From NCBI GenBank assembly GCA_002914845.1, contig JXTC01000115.1, forward strand, positions 225,530 through 289,529: a stretch of DNA of 64,000 nucleotides, in the 5' to 3' direction. The notes under the pieces were generated by a model. That model worked only from the letters and a program-made list of their open reading frames with translations. It was not told the DNA's origin and made no database searches. Position 1 is the first letter of the stretch, and each line of letters opens with the position of its first letter. This stretch comes from Trema orientale. Its lineage: Eukaryota > Streptophyta > Magnoliopsida > Rosales > Cannabaceae. This document shows, piece after piece, positions 1 through 11,293 of this stretch. The translations under genes and the position numbers were made by a program.

Positions 1-329
1 TTTTTTTTTTCTTTAAGATTTGATAAAGTAACACACAAGCTTCCACTTTGACAATGATACCGACGGTATTTCCGTATAAATTTCCAAAATAAAAGAAATG
101 TGAAATTTGCGCTCTATCATTGTCTATCTACCAAAGGCAAATATTGATTTCAAGTTCTATCATTTTTTTTTAAATGACTTTTAACTTCTTCTTTTTTATC
201 AGTTGACCCATTATTTCAAATCTCGGATGTTTTCTGCAAGTTGTCGCCAACCCGGTGGGCACCCTTGCTACAAATTAATTAGAGAAAATTAGGTCCTCTA
301 TGGGCTTTCTTGAAAAAAAATTAGAAAAA

Positions 330-655
330 TAAGGTAAGCTCAGTTTTTTCTAGATTTGGTATCGCATTTTTTAGAAAAATATCATTTTTTTTGAAAAAAT
401 ATTTAGAAGCTTGTCATTTTCTAAAATAGTAACTAGTAACCGGTAACCAATTTTCGAGCACTAGTAACTACTAACTAAATATATTTATAACTAGTATATA
501 ATTGGTAACTAATAACCAGTAACCGGTTTCTGGTAACTAATAACTATTTACAAATAGTATTTTTCTAAAAAAAAATTAAAAAGTGATATTTTTCTAAAAA
601 CTTTTTAAAAAGTGGCTTTTTCTATTTAAAAAAAAAAGCGGTATGGGGATTGAAA
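330..655 (+). repeat. Diverged copy of dispersed repeat A
   Basis: AT-rich DNA with several short motifs of the type GGTAACC, AGTAACC and ACTAGTAAC, embedded between stretches reading TTTTTCTAAAAA. The arrangement matches better-preserved copies at 7610, 9106, 20206, 21530 and 22896. No coding potential is visible. This copy is the most diverged, and its edges are approximate. Confidence 0.5.
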
Positions 656-663
656 AAAAAAAA

Positions 664-1127
664 GGAGAAATTTATGTTTAGTACCCGTTTTTAAAACTTA
701 TTTTTATAAATACCCATTTTTAATTTTTCTTTAAAAAATACTCGTTTTTATGGTTCACATTTCATATGCAAAATATGAGTAGTTCACATTTATAATGTAA
801 ATTTCATCCACAAGGTATATATTTTATGTGTAAAATATAAACGGTATATATATATTTATAATGTAAATGTTTACCACGGTTTACATTTTTCAATATAAAT
901 TTGACCAATGATATACATTTTAAAATATGTGTTAATTTTTTTTACAATTTTTATTCATGAAATGTAGACCACGGTATATATTTAATGCATGAAATGTATA
1001 CCGTGGTATGCATTTTATGTGTAAAATAGCGGTACATTTCTCAAAAAACAGGTATTTATGAAATAAAAATAAAAACTAGGTATTTATGAAAATGTAGTTT
1101 TGAAAACGGTATTTATGAATTTTTCCC
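664..1127. mobile_element. MITE-like element B, full-length copy
   Basis: The two ends are long imperfect inverted repeats of about 70 bases: the left end has ATAAATACCC and CGTTTTTA blocks, and the right end has the same blocks in reverse complement. The interior alternates GTATACATTT-like and ATGTGTAAAATA-like words. It has no ORF. The same structure recurs at 20300-20717, with a truncated copy at 8759 and a short derivative at 10194. It is most likely a non-autonomous DNA transposon; the superfamily is not determined because no clear target duplication was found. Confidence 0.65.
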
Positions 1128-1275
1128 AAAAAAAAATAAAAAATTAACCCACCGTATTTTCGTAATTTTCTTTTATTTTTATAAGTAAAAGTGTTAAAAA
1201 CCCAATTAATCCATGAGATAGAAATAGAAGACTTTAGCACGTGCAGCGCGCAAGTACCACTGAGTTTTCATTTCA

Positions 1276-1525
1276 GAAAAGATACCCAAAACACAAATTT
1301 TGAGGGAGGGATTATATTTATGAATTAAAGAGCTTAATTAACAAATTATATTTATTGGAACATCATAGATTCATTAGGTGTTCAGGCTAACTCATAAAAA
1401 TTAAAAACTATTTTAGATAATAGAATTGAAAGAAGATAATGGCTACTAACCATTAAGTTTCGACTAAGATTGACCCAATACAAGTGGCCCACACCTATTA
1501 GCAGATTTTTAGGAGTTGATTTTGC
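1276..1525. repeat. Repeat C, copy 1
   Basis: About 245 bases that recur with high similarity at 8506-8757, beginning AAAGATACCCAAAACAC and ending near GTTGATTTT. To the right of this copy a TATA-like CTATAAATAAG lies near 1870, in a setting that resembles an LTR promoter. It may therefore be a fragment of an LTR, but no TG...CA ends or primer-binding site were found, so the class stays open. Confidence 0.5.
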
Positions 1526-2395
1526 TATAAGAACCCAATTTTAATGATTTAACTATGTTGATAATTATCTAATAAGATTAGATATTTTATGATTATTAAA
1601 TAATCTTTTAATTATCAGATAATTAAAAAATACATTATTGAAATAAATAATTGTTTAACAATTAAATATTAGCCTCTAAATAAATAAGAACTCCATTAAA
1701 TAGTATTGAAAAATAACAAAATACTATTAGATAGTATTTGAGTAGAATAAAGATACTATGAAATAATATTTCACAAAAATAAGAAACTACCATAAGTCGC
1801 CCACTAGGGGTGGTAGACCTTGACTGTGGCACTCCTAACAAGAGTAGGAGTCTTGGCTACCTACTCCTCTATAAATAAGTGTCTCCTCCATATTTTTAAT
1901 ATACATAGTTTTCTAGAGTGAAAAAGTTCTTGCTCTCATATGTTAAGACCAAAAGGCTAGAATAAGAAAAACACCCAACACCATAGAAATTCGTATTCCC
2001 TTCTATAGATGCACACATGTTAGATTCTTAATGTGAGTCATAGTCTGGAAGATTTACAAAACTCAAAGAGCAAAGCTTAGAACCGTCCTAATTGCTCAAG
2101 GAGTAAATCGTTTATTCTCTCATCATGTTTGTTGAATTTACATAACTAGGTTAAGATTTTAGTATTCATCTGAGCTATTATTATTTTAGAAACTTTTATA
2201 ATTCATATTCTTCCACTACAAACATTTTCAAAACTAAAAGTTGCACACATGTATTGGTTTGGTGTTCATGTAGGATGTGTGATGAATATGTGGGGATTAG
2301 TGAGAGAACCTCATAAAAGTAGTTGAATCTTATGTATAAATATTTTCGTATTAATGAAATATAATATTATTTATTAATTATTCTATGCATAATAT
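1526..2395. other. Non-coding AT-rich DNA
   Basis: No ORF, RNA gene or clear repeat is visible, apart from the possible LTR-like TATA region near 1870 noted with repeat C. Confidence 0.5.
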
Positions 2396-3590
2396 TTTTT
2401 TTTTGTGAACCTCGACGGAACGAGGGAAATTTTATTAAAAGAGAAAGAAAGAGAAAAGATACCTAGTCAGAAGGGGACATAAACCTAATCTCTGGAGACA
2501 TATTAATCGAAAGAGAAATAAAATCAGCGAAACCGATAACTGGGCTTCGCAATACAATCGTCGTAAATAAAAGAAGAAATAAAAGACGGAGCAGACCACT
2601 ACCAAGTAGGACAAACAAAGGAAGAAGTACGAGAAGCTAACGAATTAGGTACATGATTACCCTCGCGATAGATATGAGTGACCACAAAATTCATATTAGT
2701 GATATACTCCAAGGCCCTACACCAAGCTGGTCTCCAACGGAAAGGAAATTTGAGAGAACGTGCCAACAAAATAGAAACCATATAAACTGAATCAGTCTCC
2801 AACCAGAGACGTTTCTAACTATATTTCCATGCAAATTCAATCGCATAAATCGCCGCTGTTAATTCTGCCTCAAAAGGGTATCCAACTCCTAAAAGAATAG
2901 AGAAAATCCACGAACAAACCCTCTATGAGTCTGAAACACACTTGAACACCCAGAAGGATCTGGTGCGCCATAAGCAGAACCATCGGTGTTGACCTTGACC
3001 CAAGACAAAGGAGGAGGTTTCCATATAACTTCAACAATGATGGGCACCTTTCTAGGCCTACCTCTGACCCAAAACTGTCGTAAAATCAAAAGCTCAGTCA
3101 TCGAGTTAAATATAGAGCCTGAAACCAAGGACTCAGCCTCTCTAATAAAATGCCATAAGAGAACAAATGTTGAAGATATAGATGGTTTTTTATCTTCAAT
3201 AATAGCCAAATTCTGAAGATGCCATATAATCTAAAGAATAGAGATCAAACCAATCTTCCAGAAAGCTTGAAGCTGTGGGCTAAACGAATAAAGTTGAGCT
3301 CTATCTCAAATATCCCTCACAGTACCCTTTAGAAAGACTGGATTATGAAATAAAGAGGAGAAGGCCGACCAAAGTTACACGACAAAAGGACAATAAAGGA
3401 ACAAATGTGATAAATCCTCTATTGAGGAACGACAAAAATAACAACAAGATGGAAGTTGATAGCCCCTCCTCACCAAAAAAGAAGCAGTAGAAAGTTGATC
3501 TTGAAGAGCTCGGCAAAGCAAAACCGACCTCGAAGGAGGAATGAAGGAAGACCAAATTTGCTTTCCCCAACGACAATATTATTTGAATAA
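2396..3590 (-). pseudogene. 5'-truncated LINE, zf-RVT and RNase H-like parts, decayed
   Basis: Read on the minus strand this is the 3' end of a plant non-LTR retrotransposon. From 3576 downward the translation has the zf-RVT pattern: PPSRSVLLCRAL, then C-x2-C (CCYFC) and a HLFLYCPF block, before a stop. At about 3040-2900 follows the start of an RVT_3 RNase H fold (WVKVNTDGSA), and at 2802-2599 its end (ETDS, then YREGN and LA). Stops and frame changes separate the pieces. The plus strand begins with a T-run at about 2396-2404, which is the A-tail of the minus-strand element. No endonuclease or reverse transcriptase domain is left. Confidence 0.8.
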
Positions 3591-6089
3591 AGATCCATTT
3601 AATTGTATAATATATATCTTTGTGATTACAATGTAGATTTACAGAGGTATTGATGTAAGTTATTTACAACTAATTAATGATAGTTCACAGCTATATAAAT
3701 AAAGTTGGGCACTTTATTTATGTTGTAGTAGACTTTGGAATATTTTGACTTATACTGGTCAGCTAAAGTCAACCAGTGTATTGGGACATATACTAAACTG
3801 GATTATAAATGAAAGGACAAATTGCATATTTCTCCTCCGAAATATTGCCTATGCAGAGTTTTGCCCCTTCAACTATTTCTCTTTGCTAGAATCCCCCCTG
3901 AACTATTCGATTGTCGAAAAAAATCCCCCTTCTGTTGCATTCCANGGGGGGATGTGCAATTTGTCTTAAAAATTATAATAAAAAAATATGAAATTAACAG
4001 TAAATTAAGAATGAAACTAATTTTAAAAACATATTGAGGAAACCCTCTTCATATGAATAAAAAATTATATAACCCTCTTCATATTAAGGAAACTACGTGA
4101 GATACTCCTTTTTGTCAACTAGCAAAAGTCTATATCCTTTTTTAAAACTTATTACTTTCATATCCCCTTTCTAAAATTTTTAGCGTGACTTTTACTATTA
4201 TGCCCTTGATATGTGGACTAATGACTGCATCCATCAGATCTAATAAGTTCCTTTGCATCCACACATCTGTAATGTTTGCCTATGGTGTACACCTTTGATC
4301 ACATAGTATATATACTGAAGTAATAATTTAGAAAATTGAAAGTATCTACCTGGCTTTGGCAGAAGAATTTGATATATATATATATATTTATAGATCATGT
4401 TTCAATGGAGTTTTTTGTTTTTGCTCCATAAATGAGTAATGACTTGCTATTGCAAGTCATTTTAACTTACAACTATTCCATTCCAATTTTTTAGAGAATC
4501 AAAACCATTCTATTCCAATTTTAGAGAATTATTTTTCCAATAAGACTTTTTAAGGAAAAAATTTGGAATGATTTTTTTAAGGAAAATTTTTTTATCAAAA
4601 TTATTAGTATTGAATAGTTTGATATATACAAAAAACCCATATTACAAAGATTCGTTTAGGAAAACTAAAAGAAAACCAAAAGAAAACCATGATTTAAGTC
4701 ATTGAGGGTTGAGGTTCTATTATGTTATTTTTGTACAAATTGGTTGCATTTCAAACAAAAATACAAAAGTAAACCATGATTAAACTAGAGATGTTTCTAT
4801 ATCTCTAAACTTTGTAGGATTAATATTGTTTAACAGAAATTCTCATATATTCCAGCTCTAATCTGGTGTTGACTTAAAAAATTATTTTCTTTTAAAACAA
4901 CAACTTCTACAATATTTGCACAACGAAATTAGGCAAAGAGGAAGTTTGATTTGTTTTCTTCTTTAGACTATTAACTTATCGTCATATTATTGGGTAAAAA
5001 TATATTTTATTTATTATTATTATTATTGTTTATTATTATTATTATTTTAAAATAAGTGTTATCCTATGTTAAAATAAGTCCACATGTAAAAAACAGAAAA
5101 TACTAAAAATATTAAGGTAATTAAATATATAAAACGTGTAAGTAAAAAAAAAATATAACACGTCAAATAAAAAAAAAAGAATAATTAGAATTTATTAACT
5201 AGATAAGTTATACATAAAAGAAAATTAGTTAAAAAAATAAGGTATGTTACATATAAAATCACCACATAATTAGTATACATCAAAAAGAATTAGTTAAATT
5301 AGTTAATTTAGGGGGAAAAAAGAGCATATGTGTAGAAAAAAATTTAAAAAGGGAAAGAAAAATAAATTTGTATACTATAAAGAATAAGAATAAAAATACA
5401 AGAATGGAATGAAAATGAGAATAAAAATACAGGAATTGAATGAGAATGAAAATAAAAAAAAAAATCAATGGAAAGGGAATTGAAAAAAAAAAAAAAATCA
5501 TCAACAAGCTACAAGTTTTTTTTTGTCATAAATTAACGTCTTTCTATATTTATATAGGCATCGATTACAATTTTTTTTTTTTACAATCACTAATATTATT
5601 ATAACCATTAGATAAAAATCCAATGGCCCAAATTAGACTACCCATCCATGAAGCAAAAATAAAAATCTCTATTGAAACATGACCCATATATTTATATATA
5701 TGTTTTTATATATATGTTTATATATATATATGTGTGTCTATATATATACGTGATTCCTTGATTCTTTGCCTTTTTTATTTTTTTATTTTTGAAATATGGG
5801 TGTAGTGGTTAAATTTTGGATATATGGATTAGTTCATTTTCTTCAATCAGTTTTTTTTTTTTAAACGTCTTTGGCGCTTTTTTTCTAATCCACAAAACAA
5901 CTTATCAAAGTATATAATGCAGAAATATATATCAACTCTGTAAATTTTTGGGTGAAGTCTTTACTGCATCAAACTCTTGATGACCACATAGTGGAGAAAC
6001 TTAAAATCTAAGTCTTAAATTATTAAACATCGGCACTAATTATAGTGTTAGTAATTTACCCAAAAACATAAAATAATTTATTAATAATT
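3591..6089. other. Non-coding AT-rich DNA with simple repeats
   Basis: I see no gene. It holds a TA-run near 4374-4390, a TTA trinucleotide run near 5000-5045, and TATATATG-type alternation near 5690-5745. A duplicated phrase AACCCTCTTCATAT sits near 4041-4083. One undetermined base lies at 3945 before a G-run. Short ORFs here are low-complexity Phe/Ile-rich or Lys-rich translations of AT-rich DNA. Confidence 0.7.
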
Positions 6090-7260
6090 TGCCATTAAAA
6101 TTGGTATATAAATGATATATTAATTATATATTGTTGATTTACTTGGAAAAATATAATAGTCCATTAAATTAAAATAAGTAATATATCGGTTTGTTATTTG
6201 ATTTATAATTAATAAAAAATAGTGGTAAATCAAATGTATATAAGTGACTTAAGAAAAACAATGGTAGTAAATCAATCATTGGTACCAATAATATATTTGG
6301 TTTAACTGAGGAAAAACTGATGGTAAATCATAGGTATATCAATTATTTACTTGATTTAATTGAAGAGAAGAAAAAAAAGGTGGTAAATTAATGGTATAAA
6401 AATGGTTGTAAAGTAGAGGTACAAAATTGTTTTACTTGACCAAAAAAAAGTGGTAGTAAATTAATTATACAGAAGCGATTTAATTGAGGAAAAATAATGG
6501 AGGTAAATTAGTGGTATATCAATAATTTACATGATTTAATTAAGAAAACATAGTAGTAAATCAATGGTTTATGAATGATTTAATTCATTTACTTAGGGGG
6601 GAAAGAGAAAAAAATTCTTGTGAAATAATGATACATAAGTGATTTACTTGAAGAAAAACAATGATGGTAAATTAGCGGTAAACAATAATTTAAATAATGG
6701 TAAGTCAATAGTATATGAATGACTTACTTGAGGAGAAAAAACAAAAAAAAAATGGTGGTTAATAATTAGTTTATAAACGATTTACTTGAGAAAAACAATC
6801 TTAAATTAGTAACATATCAGTACTTTACTTGAGGGAAAAAATAAAAAACAAAAAGAATAGTGATAACTCAATGGTATATCAATGACTTATTTGAGGAAAA
6901 AATAAATATTAGTAAATAGTTACCTACTTGAGAAAAAATCAAGATGGTAAATTGGTGATATTTCAATAATTTGCATAATTTAATTGAGCAAAAAATGTTG
7001 GTAATTTAATGGTACATGAATGATTTACTTGATTCACTCAAAGATGAAAAAATAGTGATAAATATTTGGTTTATAGATAATTTACTTAACAAAAAAATGA
7101 TGTAATGATATTAAATTAATAGTATATCATAAATAATAAATTTACTCCAAAGAAAAAAAAAATTGAAAAAAAGTAGTAACTCAATAGTATATTAGTGACT
7201 TACTGGACAAAAGAAAAATAGTAGTCACTAATCTTATATTAATGGTATATTTATACTTCT
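6090..7260. repeat. Degenerate minisatellite (GGTAAATCAATGGTATAT type)
   Basis: The words GGTAAATTAATGGTATAT, AATGATTTACTTGA and GGAAAAAAATGGT recur in the same order many times, with spacing of roughly 50-80 bases and heavy decay. No frame is open. It reads as an old tandem array of about 1.2 kb in one orientation. The exact period and copy number need an alignment. Confidence 0.65.
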
Positions 7261-7609
7261 GTTAAAAAAATGATTTATTTATACTTAAAAAAATCAAAAA
7301 TAAGAAAATAAGGGTAACGGATTTGATTTGATTTTACTCTCTTTCTTTCAAAAAGTTTGACTAAAGTTAGTTTCTTTTTTTCGAGAAGCTACCGGAAGGG
7401 TGCAGGCCCAACAAACCATTGAACAAAAGGCTGGAAGAGCAGTTGGGGAATAGTTTGCGCGGTACTGCTTTCCTGGTATTAAGGGTAAAAGTGGAAATAG
7501 GTGAAACGTTATTTTGAAAAGGGATATGTGTGCATAAAAGAGAAAAGGGATATCTGTTGAAACAGAGGCTGAAGAAACGGTATTCTTGTACATGCCCCTC
7601 ATATGAAAT

Positions 7610-8155
7610 GACTTCTTTCAAAATTCTAGGCCAAATGTTTTGAAATGTATAAACATATCACTTTATTTAAAATCTATTTTAGAAAGTTATCATTTTCATA
7701 AATATTTAGAAAAATACCACTTTATCTTTAAAATTGGTATTTTCCACTGGTACTCGAGGCAACCAATTAGGTTACTTGGGGGTAACCAATCTAGTTACTT
7801 GAGGTAATCGGTCAAATTACCCGAGGTAACTTGATTGTTTACCTCAAGTATCTCATTAATTAATAAAAAGTGATATTTTTCTAAATAAATTTAAAAATAG
7901 TATTTTTATAATTAAAATCCGGAATTTTTTAAATAATTTTAAAATCCGGGATTTTTCAATTTTTTTTTTAAAAGCTAACATAAAAAATCAAATTTCCTCA
8001 ATAGGAAAAGGGCAGAAATAAAATTTTATAAATAGAATAGGCTGCAAAAGTGGTATAAGAAAAATAACCATATTTTCTTTTTTTTAAAAAAAAGTCAGGG
8101 GGTTGCAATTGCACCCATGGGCTCAACTGGCTTTGCTAGTGAACACGTGCCATTC
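7610..8155 (+). repeat. Dispersed repeat A, copy 1, with 3' tail
   Basis: Starts near CTTCTTTCAAAATT and ends with the tail GGTTGCAATTGCACCC...GAACACGTGCC. The centre carries alternating GGTTACTTGGGGTAACC-like motifs in both orientations. The whole unit, tail included, is repeated at 9106-9704, so this is a duplicated block about 0.55-0.6 kb long. It has no ORF. Confidence 0.7.
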
Positions 8156-8182
8156 ATAATCAAGTTGTAAGTTAAATTTTGT

Positions 8183-8475
8183 TGAGAAATTTAAGTGGAT
8201 GACCAAAATTTTAAATTTGATTAAGTAGATGTCCACTTTTAAAATGTTATAACTAAATGTCCAGGTAGATATATTTTTACACTTGGTAGATACATATATC
8301 TACCAATTTTAGTTACTATTCTGAAATGCACTGGGTATATAATTTTTTATACTTGGTATATAAAATTTTACACTTGGTATATATGCATATATACCGGACA
8401 TTTTGCTATAACTTTTGACAAAGGGACATTTACTGAAATTAGGCCCAAAATTTGGTCATATTTCTATAAGCCCCA
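8183..8475. mobile_element. MITE-like inverted-repeat element
   Basis: The left end (GGATGACCAAAATTTT ... GTAGATGTCC ... GTTATAACTAAATGTCC) is the imperfect reverse complement of the right end (GGACATTTTGCTATAAC ... AAATTTGGTCATATTTCT), about 70 bases per arm. The interior holds TTACACTTGGTATATA repeats. A lone left arm of the same family appears near 26000-26090. No target duplication was seen. Confidence 0.6.
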
Positions 8476-8505
8476 ATTTTGTTTCATAAACGACAACTTT
8501 TCATT

Positions 8506-8757
8506 CGGAAAAGATACCCAAAACACAAATTTTGAGGGAGGGATTATATTTATAAATCGAGTTTAATTAATAAATTAAATTTATTGGAAAATTATAGGTT
8601 CATTAGTTGTTCAGGCTGACTCATAAAAATTAAAAACTATTTTAGATAATAGAGTTGAAAGAATGTAATGGGCCACTATCCATTAAAGTTTGGACCAAGA
8701 TTGGCCCAGTACAAGTGTCCCACACCTACTAGCAGATTTTTAAGAGTTGATTTTTAT
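8506..8757. repeat. Repeat C, copy 2
   Basis: Closely similar to 1276-1525. Here it is followed directly by the interior of element B at 8759, which in the first location precedes repeat C instead. The order of pieces has therefore been shuffled between the two loci. Confidence 0.55.
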
Positions 8758-8758
8758 T

Positions 8759-9076
8759 TATGAGGTATACATTTCACGTGTGAAATATGAATGGTATATT
8801 TTTAAAATGTAAATGTTTACTATGACTTATATTTTCCATTATAAATATTACCTAGGGTATATATTTTGAAATGTATGCCAACTTTAGTGTAATTTTTATT
8901 TATGGTATATATTTAATGTAATAAAATGTAAACCATTGTATACATTTCAAGTGTAAAATACCAGTAGTTTATATTTCTCCAAAAATAGGTATAAAAAGAG
9001 ATATTGGTGAAATAAAAATAAAAATCAGATACTTACAGAAATATGGTTTTCAAAACAGATATTTATCAACTTTTTC
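8759..9076. mobile_element. MITE-like element B, left end missing
   Basis: Matches 664-1127 from the GGTATACATTTCACG block to the right inverted repeat, but the left arm is absent. It joins repeat C directly. Confidence 0.55.
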
Positions 9077-9105
9077 CTAATTTTTAAGAGAATGCTTCAA
9101 ATGTG

Positions 9106-9704
9106 AAAGGGCTTCTTTCAAAATTTTAGGCCCAATGTACTAAAAATTGAAAAATCCTGGATGTGCCAAATTTTTAAAAAAATCCCAGAATGATTCATAA
9201 ACATATCACTTTATAAAAAATGTTTCAGAAAATTTTCATTTTTAATAAATATTTAGAAAAATATCACATTTTCTTCAAAATTGGTAGTATCCAATGATAC
9301 TCAAGGTAACTAGTTAGGTTACTTGGGGTAACCAATCTAGTTACTTAAGGTAACCGGTCAAATTACCTGAGATAACTTGATTGGTTATCTCAAGTATCTC
9401 ATCACTTAATAAAAAATCATATTTTTCTAAATGAATTTAAAAATGGTATTTTTCTAATTAAAATTTGAGATTTTTCAACCATTTTTGGATTTCTGGTTTT
9501 TTTTATTTTTATTTTTTTAAATTACCATAAAAAATCAAATTTCCTCAATATGAAAGGCGCAAAAATAGAATTTATAAATAGAATAGGCGGCGAAAGTAGT
9601 ATAAGAAAAATAACTATATTTTCTTAAAAAAATAAAAATAAAAAGTCGGGGGTTGCAATTGCACCCCGGGGCTCAACTGGCTCTGCCAGTGAACACGTGC
9701 CATT
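9106..9704 (+). repeat. Dispersed repeat A, copy 2, with 3' tail
   Basis: Parallel copy of 7610-8155, with the same central GGTAACC/GGTTACC run and the same tail (GGTTGCAATTGCACCCC ... GAACACGTGCCATTCAT). It includes about 60 extra bases near its start (TCCTGGATGTGCC), so the first copy may carry a deletion there. Confidence 0.7.
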
Positions 9705-10193
9705 CATTTCTTCTTCAAGATATTGTATTTTCAAATTACAACAAAAGTATTCATGTAGAGGCTCGAATGTCGTTAATCTTGATTTACTCTTAACAAAACT
9801 TTAAAAAGGAAACGAAACAAACTCATAGAGCTTCTTACTAAAACTACTCAATGAAAACAAATTAAAATAATGACTTGATTTTCTTGTGAAATAAAGTTCG
9901 AGGAAATGAGTACACCGCGGAGCTCGTTAGGACAATTCGGACGTGTCAGTGAGGTCAAATTGGTTATTCATATGCATATACAAAAATGAGAGTTTTGGAG
10001 CTAAATCCACGATGGATCGAGCGATCAACTGAGCACAAAATAGCTTATAGCCGTGTGAAGATTCTTGCACAATTTTCTTTTTAGGTTGTTTACCAAAAGC
10101 AAATTGGGCTATTAATTATTACTAAGGTGGCAATTCGGATTACATACAACAATTCAACAAGCATACAAAACCGGAAAAAAAAAAAAAGAAAAA

Positions 10194-10315
10194 GTTCATA
10201 AATACCCATTTTTAAAACTATAAAAGTACCCTTCTTTTTTAAATAACGGGTATTTTTGAAGTTAAAAATTAAAAACGGATATTTTTGAAATAAGTTTTAA
10301 AAAACGGATATTAGG
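10194..10315. mobile_element. Element B, internally deleted (two arms fused)
   Basis: About 120 bases in which the left arm (CATAAATACCCATTTTTAAAAC) is followed almost at once by the right arm (ACGGATATTTTTGAAATAAG, AAAAACGGATATT). The interior seen in the full copies is gone, so this is probably a deletion derivative that could fold into a near-complete hairpin. Confidence 0.5.
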
Positions 10316-10911
10316 TGTAATTTACATGATAAATGTGTACGTCAAAATTTGATCAATTGCTTGATACGAACTTTAAAATAAATCTGATTTGGATCAACTC
10401 ACTTGACTCAAAATTGATTCGTTTGACCCTGCCAATAAATATGTAAAAAATTAAAATATAAAAATATTTTATTAAAAACTAATAAGAAAATATAGAGATA
10501 AAATAATTTTTACTTTTAAGTGTGTTCCATAACTATTTAAAGATAATGGTAATTGGAATGTTTCGCTGAATTGTTTTACGTTTATTAAATATTAGATGAA
10601 TTAATTTGTTTTTGACTAATATTATAGATTTTAACTAAACTTTAGTGTACACATCTAATATTAAATTAGTAAAATTAACAAATTGTACATTTTTTTTAAT
10701 TAAACATAAATAAGACAAGAATAGTGTCAAAAAATAAAAATAAAATACAAAATATGATTCATAAGTGGGTTGTCATGTCAAAAATGAGTTAACATGACAT
10801 AATCGAATTATAAATTAAATATTGTTTCATCAATCCGTTGAGACGGACAAGTTTCGGTTAACCCATTTTATATGAGAAATGTATTAGGGTATGATATTTT
10901 ACAACACAACA

Positions 10912-11272
10912 TGTTACGAGTATACAGGGGCATGAGCAAGACACATGGGATAGTACTTGAAAGACCAAGTCATTTACTAGTCAAGTGGTTGTTTCATCTC
11001 TTTTGTTGTTGTTTTCCATTTTTTCTTGATTTTAGCAACTTATTGATTATTGTTAGGTGGTTTGTTTTGGAGAGTAACGTGGCTGAACGTTATCCTATTT
11101 TTTAGCTTTGTTTGTTTCTCATTTATGTATTTAAACATTTACAAATATTAAATAAAAGGCATGGATGATATTATTCACTCAATATCTGAGTTTGGGAGGA
11201 ACTAGACCCTCGAAGTGCTAGAAAATTATTATTTATTTCATTTTTATTTGCAAACAGATTTGAATAGTAACA
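10912..11272 (+). repeat. 5' LTR of the gypsy element
   Basis: Begins TGTTACGAGTATACAGGGGC and ends ...AATAGTAACA, giving the inverted ends TGTTAC/GTAACA. Its first part matches 15594-15740. The five bases before it are CAACA; the partner target duplication would be inside the gap. Confidence 0.9.
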
Positions 11273-11275
11273 AAT

Positions 11276-11288
11276 TGGTATCAGAGCT
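11276..11288 (+). other. Primer-binding site for tRNA-iMet
   Basis: TGGTATCAGAGCT three bases after the LTR end, the usual plant retrotransposon primer site complementary to the initiator tRNA-Met 3' end. One base differs from the most common form. Confidence 0.88.
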
Positions 11289-11293
11289 AGGCA

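Noticed and set aside
2361..3600. Target duplication of the LINE at 2396-3590 (AATATT)
   Set aside because: Only six AT-rich bases match, which is expected by chance here.
10124..10870. Worn hAT element starting GGTGGCAATTCGG
   Set aside because: The left end resembles hAT elements and GGTTAACCCATT occurs at the right, but no matching terminal repeat or 8-base duplication was found.
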